Shown: positions 33,421 through 45,998, numbered from the stretch's first letter. The stretch is DNA of 64,000 nt from Adiantum capillus-veneris (GCA_014529385.2 CM043960.1:72305910-72369909), one strand, 5' to 3'. The notes: generated by a model not told the origin, from the sequence alone. A program made the numbers and translations.

Positions 33421-34509
33421 TTTGATGCCCTAGTCGGGTTGCTACCATTTTTGGATGGACATTCTTGTTGATTTATTAGAGATATTCTACAAGGGAGCCA
33501 ACATGCATATGGAATTTTTTTCAAATTTAGTGTTATGCTATACCATGCTTCTTGTACACTTTTTGCTAGATCCTAGCTAAAGAAACGGGTTTCAAAATCA
33601 TGACCACCTACTTCATACACAATGGCCTAGCTTCTATAGTACAACAACAACAAACACAAGCCCATTCTGTTCAAAAGCATTCTGACGAAACATCACTAGT
33701 ATGGCATTGCTAAATAGGAAGTGCATCGATGCTCTAGTAATCAAAATCTGCATAGGTATATTCACCAATATAAGTATCAATATAGGCTCTACGTAGAAAC
33801 ACCAAGACCAACCAATAATGACCACAAATCTACTTCACTAATATCAATGATATTAAAACGACTAATATAGCAAATTATATATGGCTACACTACATTGGCT
33901 AGCAAACATTTCAAAACTCCAGATTGTTATTAGGGCTTAATCAATATTTACATGGCACCTTGCAATGTAAATATATGTCTAAATTCAAATCTTTTTTTGG
34001 GTATATAGAGTTCACTTTCCTACTATCGACTAAGGTCCCAAGTGTGATACTAGTTTAATCTAGGGCCAACCCTGCCTTACTTCACATTCTACAGGATCAA
34101 AGAAGTGACATTGTGTTGCCTGCAATAGTAAAGTGTAGAGTTTTACTATTTTGTATGTATTTAATCAATGTGTATTTTGTAACCTCACTTGCTAACAAGT
34201 TTTCTCTCTTATTTTCATTAAAGTATGTCCCTGTCTTGCTCCCTTGGTATGGCTAAATTGAAATACTAATACTTTGAAAACATTACCGCCCAAAGAATTA
34301 TTTTGATCTACTCAAAACTCTAATTTTCCAGAGGCATGTGATGCATGATTAAAAGAAATGTGCTTCCCCCAAGCACCTTACTCTATGATGTAGCACCCTA
34401 GTTACAATCTGTAGGTGTTTGCTTATTAGCACACTACAACACGGCGTGCAAAAATTGGCACAAATACCGACAAAATAAAGTTAGTTTCAAAACTAAAAAT
34501 CACTGAGAT

Positions 34510-34690
34510 AGGCTGCGAAAGAGACGTCGATATCGTAACGTTCGTATACGTACCGATATATTACGCATTAGAATAAACCATGAAATGAGCGTCGGAATAC
34601 GCAGTGCAATAACCGCCGATAATACTATTGCATATTCCGACGCGGCTACCAAGGTCTATACCGACGCTTATACCTTACTCTGTACCGACG
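34510..34690. repeat. CACTA-2 3' subterminal repeats
   Basis: About eight variants of ATACCGACG / CGTCGGAATACGC / ACGTCGATAT in both orientations, next to the CACTA terminus at 34432. Confidence 0.7.
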
Positions 34691-34959
34691 ACCAAACCTA
34701 CAAAATTTTATTGGGCAGAGAGGGTTGGGAACTTATGTTGCATGTACTGCAGCAAAAGAAAATAGCCCTCTCTGCCCAAAGGAAGAGTGCACAAGCAACC
34801 GCACTCCACCTACAACTTGACGCTAAAGAGAGAGTGTATGGCAATTAGCAAAATTGTAAGAAAAACATAACCACAAAATCAAAAGCTTGATCATGGCATA
34901 ACGGCATAAAGAGTTTATAACAATAATTAAAACATGAGTCGAAAATTGCAAAACCATAA

Positions 34960-35240
34960 ACATAACCTATTTGCCATACCATAACCATTACCATAATTTG
35001 CTTGTCATACCATAACCATAACAGCCATACCATCATTGCACAACCATAACCATAACCATACCCATACCCATATCCATAACCATAACCATAACCATAACCA
35101 TAACCATAACCATAACCATAACCATCACATGACTGCCATACTATCATAGCAGAACCATAACCTTAACTTGACTGCCAAATCTTAACCATAAGATTTATGC
35201 CATACCATAAACATAACCATAAACCATAAACATAAGCACT
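34960..35240. repeat. (CCATAA)n hexamer array
   Basis: The best part, about 35041-35124, is about 14 near-perfect units. The Gly-Tyr frame on the minus strand across it is an artefact. It is equivalent in position and (reverse-complement) sequence to the array in CACTA-1. Confidence 0.9.
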
Positions 35241-35283
35241 ACAAAACTGTACATATGCAAACAATCACTGAGTGAGAAGACCC

Positions 35284-36391
35284 TCATGGCAATGCCTCCC
35301 AGTCGACGTCCTCTCCGTCCTCCTGCACAACTGGGTCAAAAGGGCCACAAGTCCATACTTGTACCCATACTTCTCCTCTTGGCATGTCCGAAGATACTTC
35401 ACTGAAATTTTCTACAAAATTATGGTTTAATCATTAGATAAATCTTCAAATAACACATATATTTTTCATAATTTAAAGCATACGTATAATACTTACAAAT
35501 TCATGTTGAAGCGTATCGTAGCCTCCACTCCCAAGATGTGACGCTCCAACCGACTCCAAATGTACTTTGGCTGCATCTCTTTGCTGTTGAAATATCTGAG
35601 GATTGTCTTGTGTCTCTCGTGGAATCCCCGCCCACTCCTCTGCGTCCAACCATAACAGCTTAGGACTATTGTCATTGTACCCGTCTCTCGCCTCTTATCG
35701 ACGGACATTGTGGACTTCGTCACACTCAAAATCCAGGGGTTCAAGACTGGATCGTACCCCTTTGCCGGCCTGTACTCTCTGTGAATGGCCTCGACAATGT
35801 AATTCTTTCTTTGAACATCAAGGTTATCCCAAACCTCCATCACAGAGTGACAAAACTGAATCGTACAGAGCTGTTGAATCCTCTGTTGCATGGCCTTCCT
35901 AACCCTATCCGCCATAACAACCCCGTCCCTGCTCTTGTACACCTTGCTGGGATCATGCTCGTGTGATCCCAAAGGTGTATGTGGTGTGCCAATCAGTGAA
36001 CTATCTATTGAAGAGAGAGGTGGACACTCTCTTGGTGGTGTGGATGCATTGCTAGAATCACTACTACCACAGAAATCACCGCCTCCAGAATGACGCCTAT
36101 CTCGTCTCGAGGATGAACCATCTGTCGATGCAGGGTGCACACGAGTCTTAGGCGTAGGGGGCACACTAGGCTGAGGTGTGGGGCCGCTCGTTTTGTGGGG
36201 ACCACACTAGTCTCGGGCATAGGGTCGGCCGTAGTAGGTCTAGAGGGACCTGCTGCCCAAAGGTGCTGTGCCATCCGGATCTGCTATGGTGTGAACTGAG
36301 ACAAAAATGAGCTCATCTGCTCGAGTGACATGCGGACCGGAGTGATAGGAAAACTAAAACTAGGAGAGTATGGCTCATCGTCATCGGCCAT
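35284..36391 (-). pseudogene. CACTA-2 second gene (TNPA/Transposase_24-like)
   Basis: It starts at ATG 36391-36389 (MADDDEPYSPS), matching the MADEIPD start of CACTA-1, with an early stop (QFTP-stop at about 36283) and a frameshift near 36160. The linker is rich in Pro/Ser/His. The conserved block reads VRKAMQQRIQQLCTIQF, then VWDNLDVQRKNYIVEAIHREYRPAKG. A GTAAGT donor at about 35496 leads to a last exon from about 35415 ending EDVDWEALP-stop at 35284, which aligns with EPVDWEAVQFR-stop of CACTA-1. Likely role: sequence-specific DNA-binding partner of the transposase. That role is inferred from position and family. Confidence 0.65.
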
Positions 36392-36450
36392 GGCTAGTCA
36401 TACATAAACAACACCCACAAAATACGTTAGTTTACAAGAGAAATGCTTAA

Positions 36451-39102
36451 TCAATACAAATAAAAAATCAACGAAGTTGCTACACAAATGAATGAATCTA
36501 AAGTGTATTGTAGACGTTTTAGAAAAGAGCTCCTAGCAAAAATCATTAATCTCTCATCCTCTATGAGATCTGATGCACCAAAGATGTCTATCTCAATCTG
36601 TACTTCTACATCTTTGTCATCAAACTCTACTTCTTTGTCGCTCTCCGCATCAGCTTCAGTATTTGACACCTCATCTCTAGGTTCAGACAATTGCTCGCTG
36701 CTGACATCCACCTCAAAATCTAAACTCAAAGTTTCCGTCGGTCCTACGCTTTGTTCATCATGAATCATCTCTTCGATCTTAACGTCCAATCATTCACACA
36801 CTTACTTGCTACGTGGAGCAACTTGAACGACATAGAGCCAGCAGGGTTTAGACAGATCATTCTCATCATTTTTTGTCCATAGTGGATCATGTATGAACGC
36901 AATTGCTCACTGTTGATATCCACCTCAAAATCTAAACTTAAAGTTTCCGTCGGTCCTACGCTTTGTTCATGAATCATCTCTTCAATCTTAACGTTCACAC
37001 ACTTGCTTGCTAGGTGGAGCAACTTGAACGACATAGAGCTAGCAGGGTTTAAACAGATCATTCTCATCATTTTTTGTCCGTAGTGGATCGTGTATGAACA
37101 AAACTTGTTCACAATGCTGTGGAAGTACGAATGTATCCCGCGCATCTGTCCACACCCGCCTAGAGTTCACTTGAATCAATCCACTCTTGTCTTTACGCAC
37201 AGTTGCATTAGGGCCGCTTGTAATAACTTTGAACCACTTGACATGAAAGATACATATATTAAAATTTCTAAAGCTAATCTTCAAGATGTCTTGGATGTAG
37301 TCAAAGTATTCAAGCTGGCTAGTCTTTGTATTCTCATCCCTAGCACTGCTACTTTTTTGGACGAAGCTTGCCCTAACACCACCGTCAAAAGTGACACCCT
37401 TTGTTCGTCGATCCGTTGCACTCTGAAGTGTTTCCCATGTGACCACAAAGCTCCATATTTGTGATACTGTAGCCACAAATTTGAAACAGACTAAAAGTTA
37501 TTAAAGCAATATGATCATGTGGAGCTCAAAAAGGAAGTTGTGAAATATACATGCCAATCACAACCCCTTGCATCTCCTCTTCCTCTTCAATAATCAACAC
37601 TCCATTCCTCTTTGCCGCTGAGATTGTCACATCTAACCACCGCCCAGTTGGAAAGTCAGGTAATTTTTGAAGATGATCTGGAAAACAAAGGTTTCTAGTG
37701 GCACGGTTACGCTTGAATTGAAGGTGATCTATCAAGCATTGTTGCTTTTCCCCTTCGTACCTCTCTAGCCACTTTTGCATGATGTCTAAGTTGAGAAGGA
37801 AAAATCTCATAACCTTTTCTCGCATTGTGATGTCCATCTTCCTAACCATGCCTTGTCCCTGTGGCTCGTCCCTTGTCACCTTGATGTTGACCTCAGTAGT
37901 CCACATTTGGGGCATCTCTGGATCAATTGAGACCAAAAATTCACTGATGAGTACACGACTCTTGTACAAGCCATCCTTTGTCCATGCTACCCTCAGGGCG
38001 AGCCCTTTGACGAACAAACCCCTTTAAAGTCTTCATAAATCTCTCCAAGAAGAACATCCACCTGTTATAGACCACCCTAACAACTGCAACTTCATCGACC
38101 ACATGCACAAGTACATACATTTGGATGGTAAGAATGTTTGTTGGAAAGTACTTCTCCACCATGCACACTACTTCAATAGAATTTAAGCGTGTTGCATCGA
38201 TGTTGTCTTCTCTTATCTCTTTTGAACTGATCCAGCATACCAACTCACTGATTTTGTAGATTATTCTTCTAATGTCATCTGTCAAACAATCCTTTATGGC
38301 AATAGGTAAGATGAACTGTAAAAATTTATGCCAATCGTGGGACTTAAGACCGTTGAGATTTTCATCTCTTGTAAAATCCGTTTTCAAATTTCGCATACAC
38401 CTTGTGGGAGTCTTGAATGAAGATATAGTCTTCTTCAATTGTTGCTCTTCTACAAGACTCAGAACCCATGGACCTTTTGGTATAGCAAACTTTCCATTGG
38501 TTTAAGTCGAGGCCACATCTTTGGCATTCGACCCACAGCCTGCAAGTCATCTCTTTCGGCCTTTCTCGCCCTTTTTCCAGTGATGGTTTTCCATATGATC
38601 TCCCCCACATTCTTGAAGATGTGCAAATTAAGCATTGCCAACACGGTACGGAGAACTGAGATTTTTACACCAGTGTAGCGCAGCATGCGTGCAAGACTTT
38701 GCATCATCTCGCTCTCTTTATCGTTGCTATCATGCTGTCGATATGAACAGGATGGATGAGGTTGTTCCACAGTACTACGTTCAATGTTGTCGCCTTCTAT
38801 GTTGGAATCCATGTCAAGGAAGGTGTCCAATATCTGCTCCATCTCTATTTCTTGAAATGCCGCATTAGATATTAGTTGGGAGGACTCAGTCGATGGCTCT
38901 TCGTTTGAAAATTGTCTTCTCTGGGATGAAGTTGGAGCAATATCTACTTGCGGAGTTTGACCTTCAATCTCTAGACCAGGAGATTGATAACGCACGTCTT
39001 TAGTTGCTCTATCGAAAAGAGACCGTGATTGCGTATTTGTTGGTCACATATGTTTTGTTATCAAAAGATATGATGCTTGCAATGCCCACAAGGACACGTC
39101 AT
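36451..39102 (-). pseudogene. CACTA-2 Tnp2-type transposase with internal deletion
   Basis: ATG 39102 gives MTCPCGHCKHHIF, the same Cys/His start as CACTA-1, then two stops. Exon 1 continues to ISVLRTVLAMLNL (about 38637) and jumps straight into HIFKNVGEIIWKTI of the third exon. The zinc motif and the whole Transposase_21 core are therefore missing. DUF4218 is present (GLKSHDWHKFLQFILP, VLVHVVDEV, RWMFFLERFMKTLKGFVRQRARPEGSM), then a region not kept in CACTA-1 (38017-37526), then DUF4216 (37476-37040; YIQDILKISFRNF, VKWFKVI). The acidic tail is partly tandem-duplicated. Without the core it cannot catalyse transposition. Confidence 0.85.
36689..37105. repeat. About 210-bp tandem duplication in the transposase 3' end
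   Basis: CAATTGCTC[AG]CTG[CT]TGA starts at 36689 and again at 36900. Both copies run through the phrase AGTTTCCGTCGGTCCTACGC and end at GGATC[AG]TGTATGAAC. A few substitutions separate them, so the duplication is not brand new. Confidence 0.85.
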
Positions 39103-39200
39103 CCTATCGTCCATACTTTATCTACCAATGATGCAACAAATAATTAAAACACTCTAGTTGTTATAACTACACACTACTAAGTACATGACAATACATGAAA

Positions 39201-39750
39201 ACCTCACATTCTCTAGCCATGCCCGATCCCCGCACACCTTGGTACCTAGAGGTGCACGGAGATTAGGACCACAGGGTAATAATCTCGTCTTTATTGGTCA
39301 ATGACTATATATTAAAGTTCTTAAAGTCAGTGTGCATTTTTGAAGTCCGATTGCGTTTTTTCAACTATTTGCTGCTAGCTCTAACAACCTCACATTCTCT
39401 AGCCAGGCCCGATCCCCGCACACCTCGGTCTAGAGGTGCACGGAGATTACGACCACAGGGTAATAATCTCTTCTTTATTGGTCAATGACTATATATTAAG
39501 GTTCTTGAAGTCTGTGTGCACTTTTGATGTCCGATTGCGTTTTTTCTACTATTTGCTGCTAGCTCTAATAACCTCACATTCTCTAGCTAGGCCCGATCCC
39601 CGCACACCTCGGTCTAGAGGTGCACGGAGATTAGGACCACAGGGTAATAATCTCGTCTTTATTGGTTAATGACTATGTATTAAGGTTCTTGAAGTCTGTG
39701 TGCACTTTTGAATTTCGATTGCATTTTTTCTACTATTAATTTGTCGCTAG
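39201..39750. repeat. Three tandem ~185-bp upstream modules with hairpin
   Basis: The anchor ACCTCACATTCTCTAGCC occurs at 39201, 39387 and 39571. Each copy carries a hairpin related to the perfect one in CACTA-1 (about 39225-39263, 39412-39448, 39595-39632), a GACCACAGGGTAATAATCTC segment and an AATAAAGACGAGAT-type complement. The array begins about 100 bp upstream of the CACTA-2 transposase ATG. CACTA-1 has one copy in the same place. Confidence 0.85.
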
Positions 39751-39975
39751 CTCTAACCTAACCTATAATCTAACCTAAGTTATAACCTAAACCTAACCTA
39801 ACTTAATGTAACCTAACTTATAACCTAACCTAACCAAAGTCCGTTTACGTCTTTTGAAGTACACGAGTCATCTTCAAAGTCCGTTTGTGTTTTTTGTACT
39901 ATTAATTTGTCGCTAGCTCTAGCCTAACCTTTAATCTCACCTAACCTATAACCTAAACCTAACCTAACCTAACTT
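39751..39975. repeat. (TAACC)n array, first block
   Basis: Irregular TAACC/TAACT pentamers interrupted by a repeat of the AAGTCCGTTT...TTTTG segment of the preceding module. Confidence 0.8.
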
Positions 39976-39987
39976 AACAATAAAACA

Positions 39988-41014
39988 CACAATGGTGAGG
40001 CGTTTGGCAAAATGGCAAGCCATACAGCTTGCCCACAATGCATATGCGATGTTGGCAAGCTTTATAGCTTGCCAATTTGACAAACGGCTCACCATCGTGT
40101 TGTTTTTAGGGTTGCGAAGCGATTTTAGGGCCTGAAAACCGCTCGCAGACATATAGATAACACAATGGCGAGCCATTGGCAATATGGCAAGCCATAGAGC
40201 TTGCCCACAATGCATATGCCTTGTGGACAAGCTTTATGGCTTGCCGTATTGCCAACCGGATCGCCATTGTGTTGTTTTTTGGGCTGCGAGGTAATTTTAA
40301 AGCTTGAAAATTGCTTGCGGACATATAGACAACACAATGGCTAGCCTTTTGGCAATAGGGCAAACCATAGAGCTTGCACAAAATTCATATGTATTGTGGG
40401 AAAACTCCATGGCTTGTTGTATTGCCAAAAAACTTACCATTGTGTTTTTTTTAGGGCTGCTTAGCTATTTTAGGGCTTGAAAACCGCTTGCGGACATAAA
40501 AACAACACAATGGCAAGTTATTGGAAAGACGGAAAGCCATAGAGCTTGCCCTCAATGCATATTCCTTGTGGACAAGCTTTATGGCTTGCCGTATTGCCAA
40601 ATGGATCGCCATTGTGTTGTTTTTAGGGACACGAGAAAATTTTAGCGCTTGAAAATCGCTCGCAAATATACAGACAACACAATGGAGAGCCGTTTGGCAA
40701 TACGACAAGCCATAAAGCTTTCCCACAATGCATATGCATTGTAAGCAAGATCTATGGCTTCCGCATTGCCAAAAGGCTTGCCATTGTGTTGTTTTTAGGA
40801 CTGCTTAGCTATTTGAGGATTTGAAAAGTGCTTGCAGACATACAGGAAACACAATGGCGAGCCGTTGTCAATACGGAAAGCCATAGAGCTTTCCCACAAT
40901 GCATATGCATTGTGGGTAAGCTTTATGGCTTGTCGTATTGACGAACAAATTACCATTGTGTTGTTTTTAATATGCGATGTGGGTAAGCTCTATGGCTTGC
41001 AGTATTGCCAAACG
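39988..41014. repeat. Six-copy 172-bp near-palindromic satellite
   Basis: The anchor CACAATGG occurs at 39988, 40161, 40333, 40506, 40678 and 40850, intervals 173, 172, 173, 172, 172. In each monomer the first about 110 bp is an inverted repeat: CACAATGG...GGCAA...GCAAGCCAT on the left and ATGGCTTGC...TTGCC...CCATTGTG on the right, around GCATATGC. A non-palindromic linker of about 60 bp (TTTTTAGGGCTGC...GACATA) follows. Minus-strand frames over it are artefacts. Confidence 0.92.
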
Positions 41015-41340
41015 TAGCTTAACCTAACCTAACCAAACGTAGCTTAACCTAACCTTATCTAACGTAACTTAACTTAACCTAACCTAATGTATAAGATAAC
41101 TTAACTTAATGTAGCTTAACTTAACTTAACCTAACCTAACCTAACGTAGCTTAACTTAACCTAATCTAACCTAACGTATAAGATAACTTAACCTAACCTA
41201 ACCTAACGTAGCTTAACTTAACCTAACTTAACCTAACCTAACCTAACCTATAAGATAACTTAACCTAACTTAACCTAACCTAACCTAACGTAGCTTAACT
41301 TAACCTAACCTAACCTAATGTATAAGATAACTTAACCTAA
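41015..41340. repeat. (TAACC)n array, second block with GTAGCTTAAC higher-order units
   Basis: Pentamers TAACC/TAACT/TAACG are organised in units containing GTAGCTTAACTTAACC and GTATAAGATAACTTAACC, each repeated four to five times. Confidence 0.85.
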
Positions 41341-41810
41341 AATATAAACGAAATTTCTTCAAAACAAGATTTTTTAATAAACCAAAACAATTTTTTTTCA
41401 TAATTCAAAATAAAATTTCATATCACAAACTATAATTTCTTTTAAAGCATGAAATTTTCTTTTAATGTTAATATACAAATTAATTTAAATAAATTTAATA
41501 TGCATTTAAAGGTTGGAGCACTCACATTCGTCCTATTTGAGCAATAAAAGAAGTTGTAAATGTCCTAAAACCTGCAAGAACGCACACAAACACAAAGTTA
41601 AACCCTAAATTCTAAATCTACAAGTAAACATGGAAACAATCTCACCTTAGTGTTATGGGCTAACCAACAAGCAAGATTAGCACTTTCGATGGCTTGTTTC
41701 GCACCAGATCTGTTAGAGGTGAAGAAGGAGAGAGCTTGAGAAAAGGCGCAAGAAGAAGAGAAACGCGTAGAGAAATCTCATGGTTTTGTTTTTTGCAGGT
41801 ACCATCGGTA
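41341..41810. other. No gene seen; AT-rich then element 5' region
   Basis: AT-rich sequence to about 41500, then unassigned DNA up to the subterminal repeats of CACTA-2. A short minus-strand frame (41713-41911) is not recognisable. Confidence 0.45.
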
Positions 41811-41898
41811 CAAAAATTGATATAGGCGTCGAAAAACGCGTTGGAGTGTGCGTCAGAAAGTGCATGCTTTTTGACGTCGGAATAGACGCTGGAACAAG

Positions 41899-42120
41899 CA
41901 CTACTAGCCAAGGGGTGTGTAGCGACGGCCTAAAATCTATGGGCGTTGCTTAAGCGATGACGAAGGCGATGCATAAGCAAAGCTGTGCCCGATGCATAAG
42001 CGACGACCGATGCATAAGCATCGCAATTTTTTTAATAAAAAAGTTGACGTCTTTTATGGGACGACCAAGCCTTGCTTATGCGATGCCATAATTAAGCTTT
42101 GCTTATGCGACGGTAAATAA
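41899..42120 (+). mobile_element. CACTA-type terminus of a third element (CACTA-3 end)
   Basis: CACTACTAGCCAAGGGG at 41899 has the canonical CACTA start and is followed by its own set of subterminal motifs (GCGATGCATAAGC, GCATAAGCGACGACC, GCTTATGCGACGG; about seven copies by 42122). These differ from the motifs of CACTA-1 and CACTA-2. The partner terminus was not found in the window. Confidence 0.6.
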
Positions 42121-42315
42121 CGACGGCCTTTGCGACGTTTGTAGATTGGATTACGTCCCTTAAGGGACGCTCGAGAATTCTCAGTACCCGCGGGCTCCCA
42201 AAATTCGCCGGGGTTTTCAAACGAAGCTCCTTCTGTGTTGCTTGGCGAACACCAGTCACGCAGTTCAGGTATGCTCTCCTCCCTCCCACACCCTCTCTTT
42301 GCAATGTTCGTATGT

Positions 42316-43990
<1,675 letters not shown>

Positions 43991-44112
43991 ACTAGCATAG
44001 GTCATGTGGCTAGCTCTGCTCTGATGATGTCATGTGGCACTGAGGGTTTCCCGTGTATCAAACGGGATAGCATAATAATATGTGGGTGCTCAACCTTCTA
44101 TCCAGAGAGAGA

Positions 44113-44197
<85 letters not shown>

Positions 44198-44980
44198 ATG
44201 GAGACAGAGAGAGAGGGGCATTGCATGCTTGGAAGAAGAAAGTGGGGCGTTGTGAGCGCTCTAGGAAAGCATTCGTAGAAGGAAAAGATTTCATAGTGAG
44301 TTCATTTAGCTGTTTGTGTTAAAGAACTCGTGAAACCATAGTGGTTCATTGATACTGTTTTTTTAGAAGACTCCACATCTCATGTGTTGTTGGAGATTGC
44401 CGAACTAGTTGTAGTTGTTTGCCCCCGAGATGAAGGACGATTTCGGTGCGTGCTTCAAGGTCCTTTTTATTACAAGCATCAATGCCTGCTTAGGTGGCAG
44501 GTGGCTTTCCTGCAGCTGTTACAGCAGGGTTTGCCTCTGTTTCATCAACGACTTTCAAATTGCCTGCTTTTTCGAGAACCATTTGGAGTCGTAGACTCCA
44601 TGGAAGATAGTACATCGTATCCCATAAGATAAGTGGGCTTCTGGGTATCTCGGCCTCCTCACCAGACCATTCTCAATAAGTTGGAGAAGATGCTCTCTAT
44701 AGCATTAGTTACCTGCAAAGGAAATGGGAAATGGAAACGAGAGGCCCCAAATGCAACCACAACCGGAGGGGCGTGACTCACAGAAACGCTCCCAAAACGG
44801 GGGAGTAAAAAAGGCTGATTATTGCTATTTTTGAGAGAGGGAGGGAGAGTCAAGAGAGAGCTAGTTGTATTATATATGTTTGTGTTAGTCTGACATATAG
44901 CTGTTTTAAAATGTACAGATACAATGAGTGACCTTGGTCATAGTGTTAAGCTTACCATCATCAAGACTTTGCTACGGAGC
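43991..44980. other. No gene seen; contains (GA)n at 44124-44193
   Basis: A (GA)n tract follows a GATAGATAGATAG lead at about 44114. The remaining sequence has short open frames on both strands without recognisable domains. Confidence 0.5.
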
Positions 44981-45903
44981 ACTTGACTTTCAGGAGAGGC
45001 GTTGACGGAGGCTATGTCCTATTATGTGGAGATGGATGCCGTAGGTTTAGATGACGCCATCGAGATTCTTGGGAGGTTTAGTATGCCAGTACGTCCGGGA
45101 GAGGGTACGTCATCCCAGCCACATGTAGGAGTAGAGGATCACACTAGAGCATTTCGGTGAGCTTCTGGAGTGATAAAATTGTAATGTCAGTCTTATTTTG
45201 TGTAAAGTACTCTTAAAACTTGTTTCTTTTGCTATCTTTGCTTGCTTAGGACCCCTATCCCAGGTACATCACATCACGAGAGTCAGCAGCTTACTCCTGA
45301 TGTACCTCCTCGTACTCAGGTGGCACCTGAGTCATAGGCTAGTGGCCGTCAGTCTCGGAGGTATTTCTTTTATGTCGATTATGGAATTAATATCAAGTAG
45401 TGTTTAAGAACTATCATCCTAACTTCCGTATGTTTGTATTCATGTAGCTCGCATCATCGACAGAGTAGCACGCCACCAAAGATATCGACTCGCGAGAGAC
45501 CGCCTCAGCTGCCAGTGCCCCCCTCAGTGCCCCTGCCATTGCCGATGCGCACTTGCACCGGCAATTTGGGCGTCATGTGCGACATCCTGCCTGATGGGTC
45601 TATTCTCCCTCTTGGAGCCGGCTTACTCTTCAGACGTCAGATTGGAGATCTCTGCATGTCATATCTAAAGCAAGTTCATATTCCATGGGAGTAAGTATTA
45701 ATTAACATCAAAAAGTATGACTTATAGTTTGTTATTTGAATTACTAATTGACTTTTTGATGCAATGTAGTGATCGGCTTGAGGATGACAAGAAATATGTC
45801 ATCAACTCACTCGAGGTGGAGTATGGTACAGGATGGAGCCACAAATGGTTGCTTAAGCGAATGTGCAAGCTCATGGCTCATCGACGAAACAATACACAGT
45901 ATG
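44981..45903 (+). pseudogene. CACTA second gene, 5' part (exons only)
   Basis: Four exons read cleanly with GT-AG introns. The first, about 44990-45158, reads GEALTEAMSYYVEMDAVGLDDAIEILGRF. The second, about 45251-45360, is Pro/Gln-rich with one TAG. The third, about 45448-45691, reads MCDILPDGSILPLGAGLLFRRQIGDLCMSYLKQVHIPWE. The fourth, about 45772-45903, reads EDDKKYVINSLEVEYGTGWSHKWLLKRMCKLM. The last two match the conserved block of the second genes of CACTA-1 and CACTA-2 (W-x(6-8)-K-x2-YIV-x2-[IL]-x2-EY). The gene stops at a (GA)n tract that is the tail of LINE copy 2. The rest of the protein appears at 56.07-56.67 kb. Confidence 0.65.

Positions 45904-45905
<2 letters not shown>

Positions 45906-45998
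<93 letters not shown>

Larger units (their letters stand above)
34432..41898 (-). mobile_element. CACTA-2: related CACTA element in opposite orientation, one end lost
   Basis: The right-hand (3') terminus is CACTACAACACGGCG at 34432, matching CACTA-1 for its first eleven bases and preceded by GCA (34429-34431). Subterminal motifs of the type CCGACGC / GCGTCGG lie at about 34520-34690 and again at about 41812-41890. Genes run leftward: transposase 39102-36451, then second gene 36391-35284. This is the same order as CACTA-1 relative to the element. The expected GTAGTG end is absent at 41.9 kb, where another CACTA-type end (CACTACTAGCCAAGG) begins directly. A later insertion or truncation removed the terminus, so the target duplication cannot be checked. 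Confidence 0.8.

Noticed and set aside
34845-35147. Gly-Tyr repeat protein on the minus strand
   Set aside because: It arises from the CCATAA hexamer array of CACTA-2.
39988-41014. Regular palindromic repeats as a CRISPR-like array
   Set aside because: There are no unique spacers between short repeats; the whole 172-bp unit is tandemly repeated. The context is a plant transposon.
39751-41340. (TAACC)n arrays as telomeric or interstitial telomere sequence
   Set aside because: The unit is a 5-mer (TTAGG type), not the plant TTTAGGG 7-mer. The arrays are irregular, lie inside a CACTA element and include higher-order GTAGCTTAAC units.
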